A stretch of 64,000 nt of DNA from Gammaproteobacteria bacterium (GCA_026995045.1 JALWPK010000209.1:62001-126000), one strand, 5' to 3'; positions 37,755-48,859 are shown, numbered from the stretch's first letter. Notes: generated from the sequence alone by a model not told the origin. Made by a program: numbers and translations.

Positions 37755-38159
37755 TCAGGGTGAAAACATTGGATGCGCCGGCCCCATCTGCATCCAGAAC
37801 ACCGCATCAAACAGCAACCATTGCAGCAGGATAAAGCCGCCAATCGCCAGCAGCGCCATGATAATCACCGCCAGCACGGCGTCGCCAAAGCCTTCGACTT
37901 CAAATCCCGGCACAATGGCGGCGGTGACGCGCAGCATCAGCGCGTTTATCAGCAAGGCAAACAGGCCAAAGGTGAACACGGTAAGCGGCATGGTCAGCAC
38001 CCACAGCAAGGGGCGGATAAAGGCGTTGATCAAGCCCAGCACCAGCGCTGCCAGCAGCAGATCACCGGCAGATTTGGCGCGCACGCCGGGAACCAGCAGC
38101 GTCACCAGCCACAAACCAATGGCGGTAATCAGCCAGATGACAAGTAATCCGATCAGCAT
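37755..38159 (-). CDS. Phage-holin-like (DUF360/YvlD-type) small membrane protein
   Basis: Four TM segments, LGLINAFIRPLLWVLTMPLTVFTFGLFALLINALML. Start set at ATG 38159. Confidence 0.8.
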   Translation of the reverse strand: MLIGLLVIWLITAIGLWLVTLLVPGVRAKSAGDLLLAALVLGLINAFIRPLLWVLTMPLTVFTFGLFALLINALMLRVTAAIVPGFEVEGFGDAVLAVIIMALLAIGGFILLQWLLFDAVFWMQMGPAHPMFSP

Positions 38160-38299
38160 TCTATAGCCCCCTGTTTTGAACACGCATAGTCTACGCCAAC
38201 CGTGAAATGAAACTATGCAACCTGAGTGACACATCAATCTGTCATCCAGATTACAGCAGTGGGCGACATAAAACCGTACAATAACATACAAGCATCACA

Positions 38300-39275
38300 A
38301 TGGAGCCACAGGCCGTGAGCAAAAAACGTCCGCTAACCGATATTCCGCAACCGGCGCACAACGTCGAGCGCAAACAGCCGCTGCCGTGGCAGCAGCCCAA
38401 GGAATCCTGTGACGATCCGGCCTGCCCGGTCAAACTGCAGGCGATTCTGGACAGCCCGACCTATGTCCCGGCAATCGAGGATACCGATTTTCTCGATGGC
38501 GAAGACGCGCGCGGCGTGCGCCTGCAACTGGATTACCTGAAGCCGGAGCAGCAACTCAAGCGCCACGGCATCAAAAACACGATTGTGGTTTTCGGCAGCA
38601 CCCGCATCGTTGAACCGGCCACCGCAAAACGCAAGGTCGAAACCCTGCGTGAGCAGTTGCTCGCCAGTCCGGATGACAGTGAACTGCAACAGCGTCTGTT
38701 TATCGCGGAACGCATACTGGCGAAAAGCCCGTATTACGATGTGGCGCGCAAGTTCACCAGCCTGGTCGCCCAGGCTGGCAGAGGCCCTGATGATTCCCGC
38801 CTGGTGGTAATGACCGGTGGCGGCCCCGGCATGATGGAAGCCGCCAACCGCGGCCAGTGAGGCCGGCGGCAAAACGGTGGGACTGAACATCACCCTGCCG
38901 CACGAACAGTTTCCCAACCCTTATGTCACGCCTGACCTGTGTTTCCAGTTTCATTATTTTTCGCTGCGCAAAATGCACTTTATCATGCGAGCGCGCGCAC
39001 TGGTCGCCTTCCCTGGTGGCTACGGCACGTTTGATGAACTGTTTGAAACCCTCGCCCTGATACAAACCCGAAAAATCAAACCAATTCCGGTGGTGCTGGT
39101 GGGAAAAACATTCTGGCGCAAGGCGTTTGATGTCAACTTTATGGTGGAGGAAGGCGTGATCGACGCCGAAGACCGTGACCTGTTCTGGTACGCCGAAACG
39201 GCTGATGACATCTGGCAGGGCATACTGGACTGGTATGCGCTGAAAGGCGAAGCGCTGATTCACAATGGCGACTGA
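38300..39275 (+). pseudogene. LOG-family (TIGR00730-type) protein, frameshifted near 38855
   Basis: ORF 38300..38860 ends ...VVMTGGGPGMMEAANRGQ*; ORF to 39275 continues GLNITLPHEQFPNPYVTPDLCF...ALVAFPGGYGTFDELFE in another frame. Together they make one LOG protein. Confidence 0.75.
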
Positions 39276-39290
39276 CACCGGCACAGGCAG

Positions 39291-40721
39291 ATGAAGCTGT
39301 CGTTTCACGGCGCAGACCGCAGCGTTACCGGCTCCTGTCATTTGCTGGAATGCGCAGGCAAACGCATTCTGGTTGACTGCGGCATGTATCAGAGCAGCCA
39401 TGAACTGGCGGAAGACAATGCCGCCGATTTTGGTTTTGACCCGGCAAGCATCGACGCCCTGCTGCTGACCCATGCGCACCTCGACCACTGCGGTCGCATC
39501 CCGTTGCTGGTGAAACGCGGCTTCAGCGGTGAAATCATTACCACATCGGCGACCGCGGAACTGGCGCGACTGGTGATGCTGGACGCCGCCGGCCTGCAGG
39601 AAGAAGAAGCGCGTTACCAGTTACGCAGAGCGAAACAACGCAGCGGCAGTGAGCGCCCGCCGCTTGAACCACTGTACACCACACTGGACGCGCTCAACAG
39701 TCTGGAATATTTTGGCCGCCATGCGCAATACAACCAACCGATACCGATCGCACCGGGCATCACCGCCACGTTTATTGACGCCGGTCACATACTGGGCTCG
39801 GCCAGTATTTATCTGGAACTGGATGATGGCCCAAAGCCGGTGAATCACACTGGTGAGGCCGGAAACCGTGCACACCGCCTGCTGTTTTCAGGCGACCTCG
39901 GCTACAGTGGCCGCGCCATTCTGCGCAACCCGACGCCGCCGCCAGAAGCGGATACGGTCGTCATGGAAACCACCTACGGCGACCGCCTGCACAAACAGTT
40001 ACAACCGTCTATCGAAGAATTGTACGATGCCATCAACACCACCATCGGTCGCGGCGGCAATGTAATCATTCCCACCTTTGCGCTGGAGCGCGCGCAGGAG
40101 ATTCTGTATTACCTGCGCGAAGGCGTCGCCAGCAAACAAATACAGTATTACACCAATGTGTTTCTGGATTCGCCGATGGCGATTTCAGCCACCCGCATCT
40201 TTGCGCGTCACCCGGAATGCTATAACACCGAAACCCTGCACCTGTCACAGGACGGCAACGATCCGTTCAACCTGCCCGGCCTGCGCTTTACCCGCGAAAC
40301 CGCCGAATCAATGGCAATCAACCAGATTGAAGGCGGCGCCATCATCATCGCCGGCTCCGGCATGTGCACCGGCGGCCGGGTGCGGCATCACTTGCGGCAC
40401 AACCTGTGGGGACGCCGCAACAGCGTGGTGTTTGTCGGCTATGCCGCGCAGGGCACGCTGGCGCGCCGCATTATCGACGGCGCTGAAAAGGTGAAAATTT
40501 TCGGCGAGGAAATTCCGGTGCAGGCCAGCATCTACACCATCGGCGGTTTTTCCGCGCATGCCGATCAGGCGGAACTGCTGAAATGGCACGCGCAAACCGG
40601 CCAGCCCGAAGCCACCTATCTGGTGCACGGCGAGGAAAACAGTATGCGCGCCTTTGCCAGCAAACTGCGCGGCGCGCGAATAGAAATGCCGGCGTTGCAC
40701 CAGCAATATACACTCAACTGA
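39291..40721 (+). CDS. Metallo-beta-lactamase/beta-CASP RNA-processing exonuclease
   Basis: LLLTHAHLDHCGRIPLLVKRGF, VMETTYGDR, IIAGSGMCTGGRVRHHL, GGFSAHADQAELLKW. Confidence 0.92.
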   Translation: MKLSFHGADRSVTGSCHLLECAGKRILVDCGMYQSSHELAEDNAADFGFDPASIDALLLTHAHLDHCGRIPLLVKRGFSGEIITTSATAELARLVMLDAAGLQEEEARYQLRRAKQRSGSERPPLEPLYTTLDALNSLEYFGRHAQYNQPIPIAPGITATFIDAGHILGSASIYLELDDGPKPVNHTGEAGNRAHRLLFSGDLGYSGRAILRNPTPPPEADTVVMETTYGDRLHKQLQPSIEELYDAINTTIGRGGNVIIPTFALERAQEILYYLREGVASKQIQYYTNVFLDSPMAISATRIFARHPECYNTETLHLSQDGNDPFNLPGLRFTRETAESMAINQIEGGAIIIAGSGMCTGGRVRHHLRHNLWGRRNSVVFVGYAAQGTLARRIIDGAEKVKIFGEEIPVQASIYTIGGFSAHADQAELLKWHAQTGQPEATYLVHGEENSMRAFASKLRGARIEMPALHQQYTLN

Positions 40722-40725
40722 AACC

Positions 40726-41244
40726 TTATTCCGGAAGACGATGAAATGCGGTGGCCTTGCACTTCGGGCAAGGCGGGATTTTACCGGCGCGGTGAAAGTG
40801 CAGTTGCTCGCCACAGTTATCACACACCAGCGTACCCGGGCCGGCGACTTCGCCGGTGTGGTACTGATAATCCTGCGCCTGTTGCTTCAGCCGCAACCAT
40901 TCCACGGTTGTCGGGTCTGCGACCTGCAACAGGTTATCGACAAACTCCATTTCCAGAAAGGTGGTTTCAAAACCCAGCCAGTCCTTGAGTTCGTGTCCGG
41001 TTTCTTTCAGGTAGTCCACTGCATGACCGACATCACGCTTGATGTATTTCGCCAGCTTCAGCGCATCCTCACGTGAGACTTCATCCATTTCCACCGCAGT
41101 GTCTACGGCTTCATCGACCAGCTCTTCAAACAACTCGGCGGTCTTGTGTTCGGCCTTGCGGAATTTTTCCACCGCCTGCTCATACATCTTTTCATAGGCC
41201 TGGCCGAGTACGTCAAACGGATCGCCCTTTACAGGTTTGTTCAT
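40726..41244 (-). CDS. Zinc-ribbon-containing protein (DUF1451/YbeL-like)
   Basis: C-terminal LVCDNCGEQLHFHRAGKIPPCPKCKATAFHRL. Start set at ATG 41244. Confidence 0.82.
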   Translation of the reverse strand: MNKPVKGDPFDVLGQAYEKMYEQAVEKFRKAEHKTAELFEELVDEAVDTAVEMDEVSREDALKLAKYIKRDVGHAVDYLKETGHELKDWLGFETTFLEMEFVDNLLQVADPTTVEWLRLKQQAQDYQYHTGEVAGPGTLVCDNCGEQLHFHRAGKIPPCPKCKATAFHRLPE

Positions 41245-41511
41245 TGCAATCTCCTCAATATGCGTTACGGACACAATGGCAATATGGTGACATTTCGATG
41301 TATAACAACTGTTATGCAATGGGTGAAATGCATACCGTCCGGATAATAACATTGATACTACTCTTGCTAACGCCGATTGTCATACAGAACTTGTCAGATA
41401 CGCGGCAGGCGGGCAAACTCGTGTAACCTGTGTGACAGAAAAGCGGAACCGAGTCGCGTAGACTACAGCCCATCGAAAACACATCGAAACCAGCTTCTAT
41501 CGAGGTCAGCC

Positions 41512-42336
41512 ATGATTGAAATTTTGCCGGTCAATGTCAAAAACCTTCTCGCAGTCAAAGCCAGCGGGAAGCTCACCGATGAAGACTACCAAGCCTTCCT
41601 GCCCGAGCTGGAGAAACTGATTCGTGAATCAGACTGCATCTCCCTGTATGTTGAGCTGGAAGACTTCCAGGGCTGGGAAGCCAAGGCCGCCTGGGATGAC
41701 CTCAAGTTCGGGCTGCAGAATAACCGGAATTTTCACCGCATCGCCATCGTCGGCGACAATGCGCTGCTGCACACCGGGGTGCTGCTCAGCAACCTGTTCG
41801 TGTACGGTGAAATGAAATTCTTTGACAAGGAAGATGCCGACGCCGCATGGGACTGGGTCAGCGAAAAACCCGGGCAACAGAAAAAACGGCATGCCAGCCA
41901 GCCCTATCAGCGTATACTGTTGGCGACAGACTTTTCCGAATATTCCGAACAGGCGGCCAAACGCGCCATTGAGCTGGCCAAACACTATAACGCCAGTATT
42001 GATGTGCTGCACTGCGTGGAGGACATGCTGTTTTACAATGAATGGGCCGATCCAATGATGGTGGACTTGCCCATCAACGAAACCGCAATGAAAGACCTGG
42101 CGGAACAACAAATGCAAAAATTTGCCGAGCGCACCGGCCTGCTCAGCCAGGGCGCCAAACTGGAAGTGCAATGGGGCAATCCCAAATGGTGCATTGTTTC
42201 CAGGGCTCGCGAACTGTCCAGCGACCTGATTGTAATGGGCTCACACGGCCACCGCGGTCTGGAGCGCTTGCTTGGCTCGGTCAGCAGCGGTGTATCCCAT
42301 CAGGCGCATTGCGATGTGTTATTGGTAAAAGTCTGA
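41512..42336 (+). CDS. SpoIIAA-like (STAS-related) domain fused to universal stress protein domain
   Basis: N-terminal LYVELEDFQGWEAKAAWDDLKFGL...IAIVGDNA; C-terminal RILLATDFSEYSEQAAKRAIELA...LIVMGSHGHRGLERLLGSVSSGVSHQAHCDVLLVKV. ORF track starts at 41377. Confidence 0.85.
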   Translation: MIEILPVNVKNLLAVKASGKLTDEDYQAFLPELEKLIRESDCISLYVELEDFQGWEAKAAWDDLKFGLQNNRNFHRIAIVGDNALLHTGVLLSNLFVYGEMKFFDKEDADAAWDWVSEKPGQQKKRHASQPYQRILLATDFSEYSEQAAKRAIELAKHYNASIDVLHCVEDMLFYNEWADPMMVDLPINETAMKDLAEQQMQKFAERTGLLSQGAKLEVQWGNPKWCIVSRARELSSDLIVMGSHGHRGLERLLGSVSSGVSHQAHCDVLLVKV

Positions 42337-42375
42337 CAGGAAAACAAACCGGCAAACAGTCCAGTTACAACAGCT

Positions 42376-43677
42376 TCAATTGATTCGGAAAATGCAACGG
42401 CGTTTGGAAAATAACAGTTCCGCCAACACCACCGCCAGATAAATCATGCCGGTCCAGTAAAGGCTTTCGCGGTTACTGTTCCACAAATACAGCATCAAGG
42501 CCAGCCACGATGCCAGTGACAGGAGCAAGCCAGTCAGTGGCATCCATGCATTGCCACCGGTTTTGTCGCGCAGCATGACGGCAGACAAATTAATCGCGGC
42601 AAACACCAGCAAAAATGTGGAGCTGGCAAACGAGGAAATAATGGTGAGATTGGCCAGATTGACAAACACCAGTGTCGCCAGCGTAATCATAATCAGGCTG
42701 ACCCAGGGAATATTGTTTTGCTCGCGCCGAAAACCGAATACCTGCGGCAGCGCCTTTTCTGTCGCCATCGCACTGCCCAGCCTTGCAGTGCCAAACAGGG
42801 TGGCGTTAATTGCCGATGCGGTAGAAAACAACGCCGCCAGCCCGATCAGCAGAAAGCCGGCTTCACCCAGAAACGGTTTGGCCGCCACGGCAAGCGCGTA
42901 CTCCTTATATTTGATGATTTCATCTGGTAAAAGGTTGCCGACAGCGACAATTGACACCAGCACATAAATCGCAATGGTAATCACGATTGACCAGACGATG
43001 CCGCGTTTCAGGTTTTTCTCAGGAGATTCCATATCGTTCATCGCATTGGGAATCAGCTCAAACCCTTCGTAGGCGACAAAAATCAGCGCCGCGCCCATGA
43101 TGATGCCGCCGTACCCCTGGTTCACAACCGGCAGAATATGGTCCGGCTTGATAAAGAACAGACCGATAATGGCGAACAAAAACAGTATCAGCACTTTCAC
43201 GGTAACAATCAGCAACTCACTGTTGCCGCTGGATTTGATGCCATACAGGTTGACGCCCATAAAAGTGAGCAATATCAGCGTTTCCAGCAGATGATGCATC
43301 GCCGCATCGCCGTCGCTGCCCAGCATGGCGCTGCCGTACACGCCAAAGGTGTAGGCGTACAAGGACATCGCGCCGACATAACCCACCAGTAATAGCCAGC
43401 CGCCGATGGCGGCAATATTCTGGTTATGAAAGGCTTTTTCCAGGTAGGTAAAGCTGCCGCCGTTGGACTGAAACACCAGGCCCAACCGCGCATACGATAG
43501 TCCGGTAATCAGGGCAATCAAGCCGCCCAGCGCGAAAGCTATCGGCGCAGCATGACCCGCCTGCGCAATCGCCAGACCCAGTACGGAAAATATTCCGCCG
43601 CCCACCATGCCGCCAATGCCCATGGCGATGACTTCTTTCAGGGTGAGTTTTTCTGATGAGGTTGACGCCACGCTCAA
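42376..43677 (-). CDS. APC-family amino acid permease
   Basis: 433 aa, multiple TMs; LTLKEVIAMGIGGMVGGGIFSVLGLA. Confidence 0.88.
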   Translation of the reverse strand: MSVASTSSEKLTLKEVIAMGIGGMVGGGIFSVLGLAIAQAGHAAPIAFALGGLIALITGLSYARLGLVFQSNGGSFTYLEKAFHNQNIAAIGGWLLLVGYVGAMSLYAYTFGVYGSAMLGSDGDAAMHHLLETLILLTFMGVNLYGIKSSGNSELLIVTVKVLILFLFAIIGLFFIKPDHILPVVNQGYGGIIMGAALIFVAYEGFELIPNAMNDMESPEKNLKRGIVWSIVITIAIYVLVSIVAVGNLLPDEIIKYKEYALAVAAKPFLGEAGFLLIGLAALFSTASAINATLFGTARLGSAMATEKALPQVFGFRREQNNIPWVSLIMITLATLVFVNLANLTIISSFASSTFLLVFAAINLSAVMLRDKTGGNAWMPLTGLLLSLASWLALMLYLWNSNRESLYWTGMIYLAVVLAELLFSKRRCIFRIN

Positions 43678-46100
43678 TCACGCCCCATCTGTTTTTCCAG
43701 CGCTACAATTTTTTGTGTGGTGGTCAGCACCGAATCCGGATTCAGGCTGATGGAATCAATGCCGATGCGCACCAGAAACTCGGCCATTTCCGGATAATCT
43801 GATGGCGCCTGTCCACATAAACCGGAGTGGCGCTGATTGCGGCGCGCGCCTTCCACCGCCATTTGTATCATTTGTTTGACGCCTGCATCGCGTTCATCAA
43901 AATCAAACGCGACGATTTCCGAATCGCGATCAACACCCAGGGTGAGTTGCGTCAGGTCGTTGGAGCCGATGGAAAAGCCGTCGAACAGTCTGGCAAAGGC
44001 GTCGATTTGAATGACATTGTTGGGCACTTCACACATCACATAAATCTGCAAGCCATTGACGCCACGCTTGAGGCCGTGCTGCTCCATTGCCGCCAGCACA
44101 CGCTCACCCTCTTCCACCCGCCGGCAGAACGGAATCATCAGAATTACATTGGTCAAACACATGTCTTCACGCACGCGTTTCATCGCCGCGCATTCCAGCG
44201 CAAAACCTTCGGCGTAATCCGGATGGGTGTACCGCGCCGCGCCGCGAAACCCGATCATCGGGTTCTCTTCCTGCGGTTCAAAATACTGGCCGCCAATCAG
44301 CGAGGCATATTCATTGCTTTTGAAATCTGACATGCGCACCACCACCGGTTTGGGCCAGAACGCCGCCGCAATCGTGCCCACGCCTTCGGACAAATGCTTG
44401 ATGAAAAAATCCACCGGGCTGTCATAACCACGGGTTAAGGTTTCTATCTGTTCACGCTGCTTGGGGTCGCGTACTTTTTCCGGATGCAGCAAGGCCATCG
44501 GGTGCGCCTTGATCGACTGGTTGATAATAAATTCCATGCGCGCCAGACCGACGCCATCGTTGGGCAAAAACGATGTTTTGAACGCCAGGCCGGGATCGCC
44601 CAGATTGAGCATGATTTTGGTTTTCGGCCGCTGCAGAGTATCCAGTTCGATTTTTTCAATGTCGAATGCGAGCTTGCCCTGGTACACCTTGCCATCATTG
44701 CCCTGCGAACAATCCACCGTGACCATTTCGCCATCGGGGATGGCTTCGGTGGCGTCATCGCAGCCGACAATCGCCGGGATTCCCAGTTCGCGCGCAACAA
44801 TGGCGGCATGGCAGGTGCGGCCACCGCGGTTGGTGACAATGGCGGCGGCTTTTTTCATCACCGGCTCCCAGTCCGGCGTGGTGGTGTCAGACACCAGTAC
44901 TTCGCCCGGCACAAAAGTATGCAACTGGCTGACGTCCTGCAACAGACGGGCGTTGCCTGCTGCTATCCGCGAGCCGACAGCATTACCGGCGGTCAGCACC
45001 TTGCCGGCCTGACGCAGATGAAACACTTCCAGCGTGGCGCCCGAGATTTGTGATTCCACGGTTTCCGGCCGCGCCTGCACCATATAGAGTTCACCATCCA
45101 GTCCGTCCTTGGCCCATTCCATGTCCATCGGCTTGTCATAACCGGCCTGACGGCTGTAATGCTGCTCTACCTTGATGGCGTAGTCCGCCAACGTCATCAC
45201 GTCGTTATCGGTGATGCAAAAGCGTTGCTGGTCGTGACGTGACACCGGCACATTATGTGTCGCTTCGCGCGTGCGGCCACCCGCGTATACCATGCGGATT
45301 TTTTTTGACCCCAGCTTGCGACGCAATACAGTGCGGCAGCCCTGCGCGAAGGTGGGCTTGTGGACATAAAACTCGTCCGGATCGACAGCACCCTGCACCA
45401 CGTTTTCACCCAGCCCGTAAGCGCCAGTGATGAACACCACATCGCGGAATCCGGTTTCGGTATCCAGTGAAAACATCACACCACTGGCGGCCAGGTCGGA
45501 GCGCACCATTTTCATCACACCAATCGATAACGCAACCTGGTAATGGTCAAACCCCTGATCCAGGCGATAATGAATAGCGCGATCGGTAAACAGGCTGGCA
45601 AAACAGCGGCGGCACGATTCCAGCAGTTCTTCGTCGGTCTGGATATTCAGATAGGTATCCTGCTGGCCGGCAAAGCTGGCGCTGGGCAAATCCTCGGCTG
45701 TCGCTGAACTGCGCACCGCCACGCTGATGTCACCGTCGTATTGTTGCTTGAGCTGGTGAAAAGCATCCAGTATCTGCTGCCGCAGGTCGTCCGGCAGGCC
45801 GCTGCGGTACACGATGTCCCTGGCTCTGGCGCCGCGCCTGGCAAGATCCTCAACATTGTCCGCATCCAGGTCATCCAGCGCCGCGTGCAGCGCATCCCAG
45901 GCATTGGCTGAATCCAGTACATAACGATAGGCTTCGGCAGTAACGGCAAAACCGTTGGGGACTTTTACCCCCTGCGGCGTGAGCTGCTGATACATTTCAC
46001 CAAGTGATGCATTTTTGCCACCAACCAGCGAAATATCGTCTATTCCTATCTGATTAAACCAGCGGATATTCCTGTTTGCGCGCATCACTGCCAACCTCAC
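43674..46100 (-). CDS. ppsA: Phosphoenolpyruvate synthase
   Basis: 808 aa; FNQIGIDDISLVGGKNASLGEMYQQL, GGRTCHAAIVARELGIPAIVG, SIGSNDLTQLTLGVDRDS. Confidence 0.96.
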   Translation of the reverse strand: MRLAVMRANRNIRWFNQIGIDDISLVGGKNASLGEMYQQLTPQGVKVPNGFAVTAEAYRYVLDSANAWDALHAALDDLDADNVEDLARRGARARDIVYRSGLPDDLRQQILDAFHQLKQQYDGDISVAVRSSATAEDLPSASFAGQQDTYLNIQTDEELLESCRRCFASLFTDRAIHYRLDQGFDHYQVALSIGVMKMVRSDLAASGVMFSLDTETGFRDVVFITGAYGLGENVVQGAVDPDEFYVHKPTFAQGCRTVLRRKLGSKKIRMVYAGGRTREATHNVPVSRHDQQRFCITDNDVMTLADYAIKVEQHYSRQAGYDKPMDMEWAKDGLDGELYMVQARPETVESQISGATLEVFHLRQAGKVLTAGNAVGSRIAAGNARLLQDVSQLHTFVPGEVLVSDTTTPDWEPVMKKAAAIVTNRGGRTCHAAIVARELGIPAIVGCDDATEAIPDGEMVTVDCSQGNDGKVYQGKLAFDIEKIELDTLQRPKTKIMLNLGDPGLAFKTSFLPNDGVGLARMEFIINQSIKAHPMALLHPEKVRDPKQREQIETLTRGYDSPVDFFIKHLSEGVGTIAAAFWPKPVVVRMSDFKSNEYASLIGGQYFEPQEENPMIGFRGAARYTHPDYAEGFALECAAMKRVREDMCLTNVILMIPFCRRVEEGERVLAAMEQHGLKRGVNGLQIYVMCEVPNNVIQIDAFARLFDGFSIGSNDLTQLTLGVDRDSEIVAFDFDERDAGVKQMIQMAVEGARRNQRHSGLCGQAPSDYPEMAEFLVRIGIDSISLNPDSVLTTTQKIVALEKQMGRD

Positions 46101-46640
46101 AAATTATTGTTGAATAGTATGTCACAAGCATCTTACCGTTTGCAGCGCTCGCACACTACATTCACAGCAGTGACCGGAAAATCTGCTTCCAGCTTGATTT
46201 GACCATGATGGCATGGATACGCCGACCGGATAAAACTGAATATTGCCAGTCACATTGTCAGCTTGTTTACTGCCATGGAAGACAGGCTACAGTAGAACAG
46301 TCCCGGCTATGTCGCTACGGTGTTTTTGCCATCGGAGCACAGTAGAAAACATCAGGCAACACCCAGGCATCAGCGCAACAATTCCATTGCCAGCTGATGA
46401 TTGTTGGTAAAAGAAACAGGGTAGAAAAACGCATGCTAAATCATGCTGCATAAAAACCAGCATATAACCATACATGCGGCATAACGAGTACAATAGAACA
46501 ACGCGCACCAATACTGTAATCAACAATCTTGGCCAGATGGGCGCTATATCGTCATCAGTCTGTTTGTTGACAGCCTCGCTGCTGACCATCATCGGCTGGC
46601 ACATTCGCAGGCCGGCTTCATTTTCAGCGAAAAAACCGGG

Positions 46641-47807
46641 TCACGTGCGTTTGGCAAACTTCAGTATGAAGTAACCGGCCACGCCTGAAGCAGCGGAACC
46701 CAGCAAGATAGCCAGCTTGTCGGTGTACTGAAACATACTGTCATCTTCGAATGCCAGCGATACGATAAACAGGCTCATCGTAAAACCGATACCCGTCAAT
46801 ACGGAGACACCGTACAACTGTAACCAGCTGCACCCCTCCGGCAGTACGGCCAGCCTGAGTTTTATTGCCAGCCAACTGAACCCGAACACGCCAAGCTGCT
46901 TGCCGGCAAACAGCCCCAGCATGATACCCATCGGAACGGTTCCGCCCATCTGCGTGAAAGAAATGCCGGTAATATCAACCCCTGCATTAACAAATGCAAA
47001 CAGGGGCAAAATAAAAAAAGCAACCCAGAAATGCAGATTATGCTCAATCTCTTTCAATGGCGAATGCGACTTCCCGTTTTCATCTTTCGCATGTAATGGA
47101 ATAGTGAAGGCAAGCGCCACGCCGGCCAGTGTGGCATGCACACCGGATTTGAGCACGCTGATCCATAACACCACACCCACAATAAAATAAGCCGCCTTCT
47201 TGGTTACGCCACACAAGTTCAACCCTATGAGCACACCGAGTGAAACAAGCGCAACCGAGATAGAGAGTGTTGACAGATCAGTGGTGTAAAACAGGGCAAT
47301 AATGATGATTGCGCCGAGGTCATCAATAATCGCCAAAGCCATCAGGAATACCTTGATCGATGCAGGCACCCGGCTGCCTAACAGGGAAAGAATACCCAAT
47401 GCAAACGCGATATCCGTTGCTGTCGGTATTGCCCAGCCTGTGACAGCGTCGGTGTTTTCAGAATTAAAGGCCAGATAGACCAGCGCCGGAACCAGCATGC
47501 CCCCTATAGCAGCAAATCCCGGCAACGCCACCTGAGACAGCGATGCAAGATGACCTTCCAGAATCTCGCGCTTGACTTCGAGCCCAATGAGCAGAAAAAA
47601 CACGGCCATCAAGCCATCATTCACCCAGTGGTACAGCGACTTGTCCAGGTGCAGCGCGCCAACACGTATTTCAACCGGAACATGCAGAAACACTTCATAC
47701 AAGGGTAAAAGGAATGTATTACTGAACAGCAATGCCAGTACGGTTGCGCCAATAAGCAACAAGCCGCTAGCTGATTCTTTTTGGATAAATTCTTCAATAA
47801 AATTCAT
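46641..47807 (-). CDS. nhaA: Na+/H+ antiporter NhaA
   Basis: 388 aa; INDGLMAVFFLLIGLEVKREILEG-like segment, GWAIPTATDIAFALGILSLLGSRVPASIKVFLMALAIIDDLGAIIIIALFYT. Confidence 0.96.
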   Translation of the reverse strand: MNFIEEFIQKESASGLLLIGATVLALLFSNTFLLPLYEVFLHVPVEIRVGALHLDKSLYHWVNDGLMAVFFLLIGLEVKREILEGHLASLSQVALPGFAAIGGMLVPALVYLAFNSENTDAVTGWAIPTATDIAFALGILSLLGSRVPASIKVFLMALAIIDDLGAIIIIALFYTTDLSTLSISVALVSLGVLIGLNLCGVTKKAAYFIVGVVLWISVLKSGVHATLAGVALAFTIPLHAKDENGKSHSPLKEIEHNLHFWVAFFILPLFAFVNAGVDITGISFTQMGGTVPMGIMLGLFAGKQLGVFGFSWLAIKLRLAVLPEGCSWLQLYGVSVLTGIGFTMSLFIVSLAFEDDSMFQYTDKLAILLGSAASGVAGYFILKFAKRT

Positions 47808-47960
47808 TTTTTATTTCTCGTTATTTTTATTCAGCCAGGCATACACCATACTGGTCGGCGCCACCTTGCAAATATTGAGTTTAATTCCAGATTCACACCT
47901 GCTGGTGATTCTACCTGCTTTTTTCATATAGAATAGTCCTGATGGGCATGGGGATAAAAA

Positions 47961-48854
47961 ATGAAAATCGGACTGGCGCTGGGTAGCGGCGCAGCGCGTG
48001 GCTGGTCGCATATTGGCGTCATTAATGCGCTGGCGGCGCAGGGCATTATGCCCGATATTGTCTGCGGCACATCGATTGGCGCGCTGGTCGGCGCTTCGTA
48101 TGTTGCCAACAACCTGGCGGGACTGGAACAGTGGGTGCGCTCACTGACCCGGCTGGAGACTGCGCGCTTTTTTGAAATCAATACCTCGCTCAATGGCTTT
48201 GTCAACACCGAGCGCCTGCACAACTTTCTTAACTGCTATGTCGCCAGCGATGAGGCGCTGATAGAAAACACCGGCAAACACTATGCCGCTGTTACCACCG
48301 CGCTGGAAACCGGCCGTGAAATCTGGATGACTGAAGGCCCGATACTGGAAGCTGTATGGGCATCCATTTCCCTGCCCGGCATGTTTCCCGCGATACGCAT
48401 CAATAATCGCTGGCTGGCGGATGGCGGCCTGGTTAACCCGGTGCCGGTGTCAGTGTGCCGCGCGCTGGGAGCGGAAGTGGTGATTGCTGTCAATCTGAAT
48501 GGCGATATTGTTGGCAAGCACTTTCAGAAAAACAACAACGTCGCCAAACCGGTCAACCCGGTTATCAGCAAAATCACCGACCTGGTGTCTGAATATGGAC
48601 TGAATGTTTTCTCGCGTGATGCAAATTCACCGCAACCACCGGGCATGTTTGAATCCATCGCCGGTTCGCTCAACATCATGCAGGATCGCATCACCAAAAG
48701 CCGTATGGCCGGCGACCCGCCGGAAATACTGATTGCGCCACGGTTGTCACATATTGGTTTGCTCGAATTTTATCGCGCTGAAGAAGCCATTCGCGAAGGC
48801 GAACAATGCGTGGAGCGAGTGATGCCACAGCTTGAGCAGTTGCTGCAAAACTAA
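47961..48854 (+). CDS. rssA: Patatin-like phospholipase family protein (RssA-like)
   Basis: LALGSGAARGWSHIGVINAL oxyanion motif, CGTSIGALVGASYVA GxSxG, ADGGLVNPVPV. Confidence 0.88.
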   Translation: MKIGLALGSGAARGWSHIGVINALAAQGIMPDIVCGTSIGALVGASYVANNLAGLEQWVRSLTRLETARFFEINTSLNGFVNTERLHNFLNCYVASDEALIENTGKHYAAVTTALETGREIWMTEGPILEAVWASISLPGMFPAIRINNRWLADGGLVNPVPVSVCRALGAEVVIAVNLNGDIVGKHFQKNNNVAKPVNPVISKITDLVSEYGLNVFSRDANSPQPPGMFESIAGSLNIMQDRITKSRMAGDPPEILIAPRLSHIGLLEFYRAEEAIREGEQCVERVMPQLEQLLQN

Positions 48855-48859
48855 AACTT

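Noticed and set aside
46101-46640. 540-bp gap between ppsA and nhaA with a 105-aa minus-strand ORF (46287..46604)
   Set aside because: No convincing domain or ribosome-binding context; treated as non-coding.
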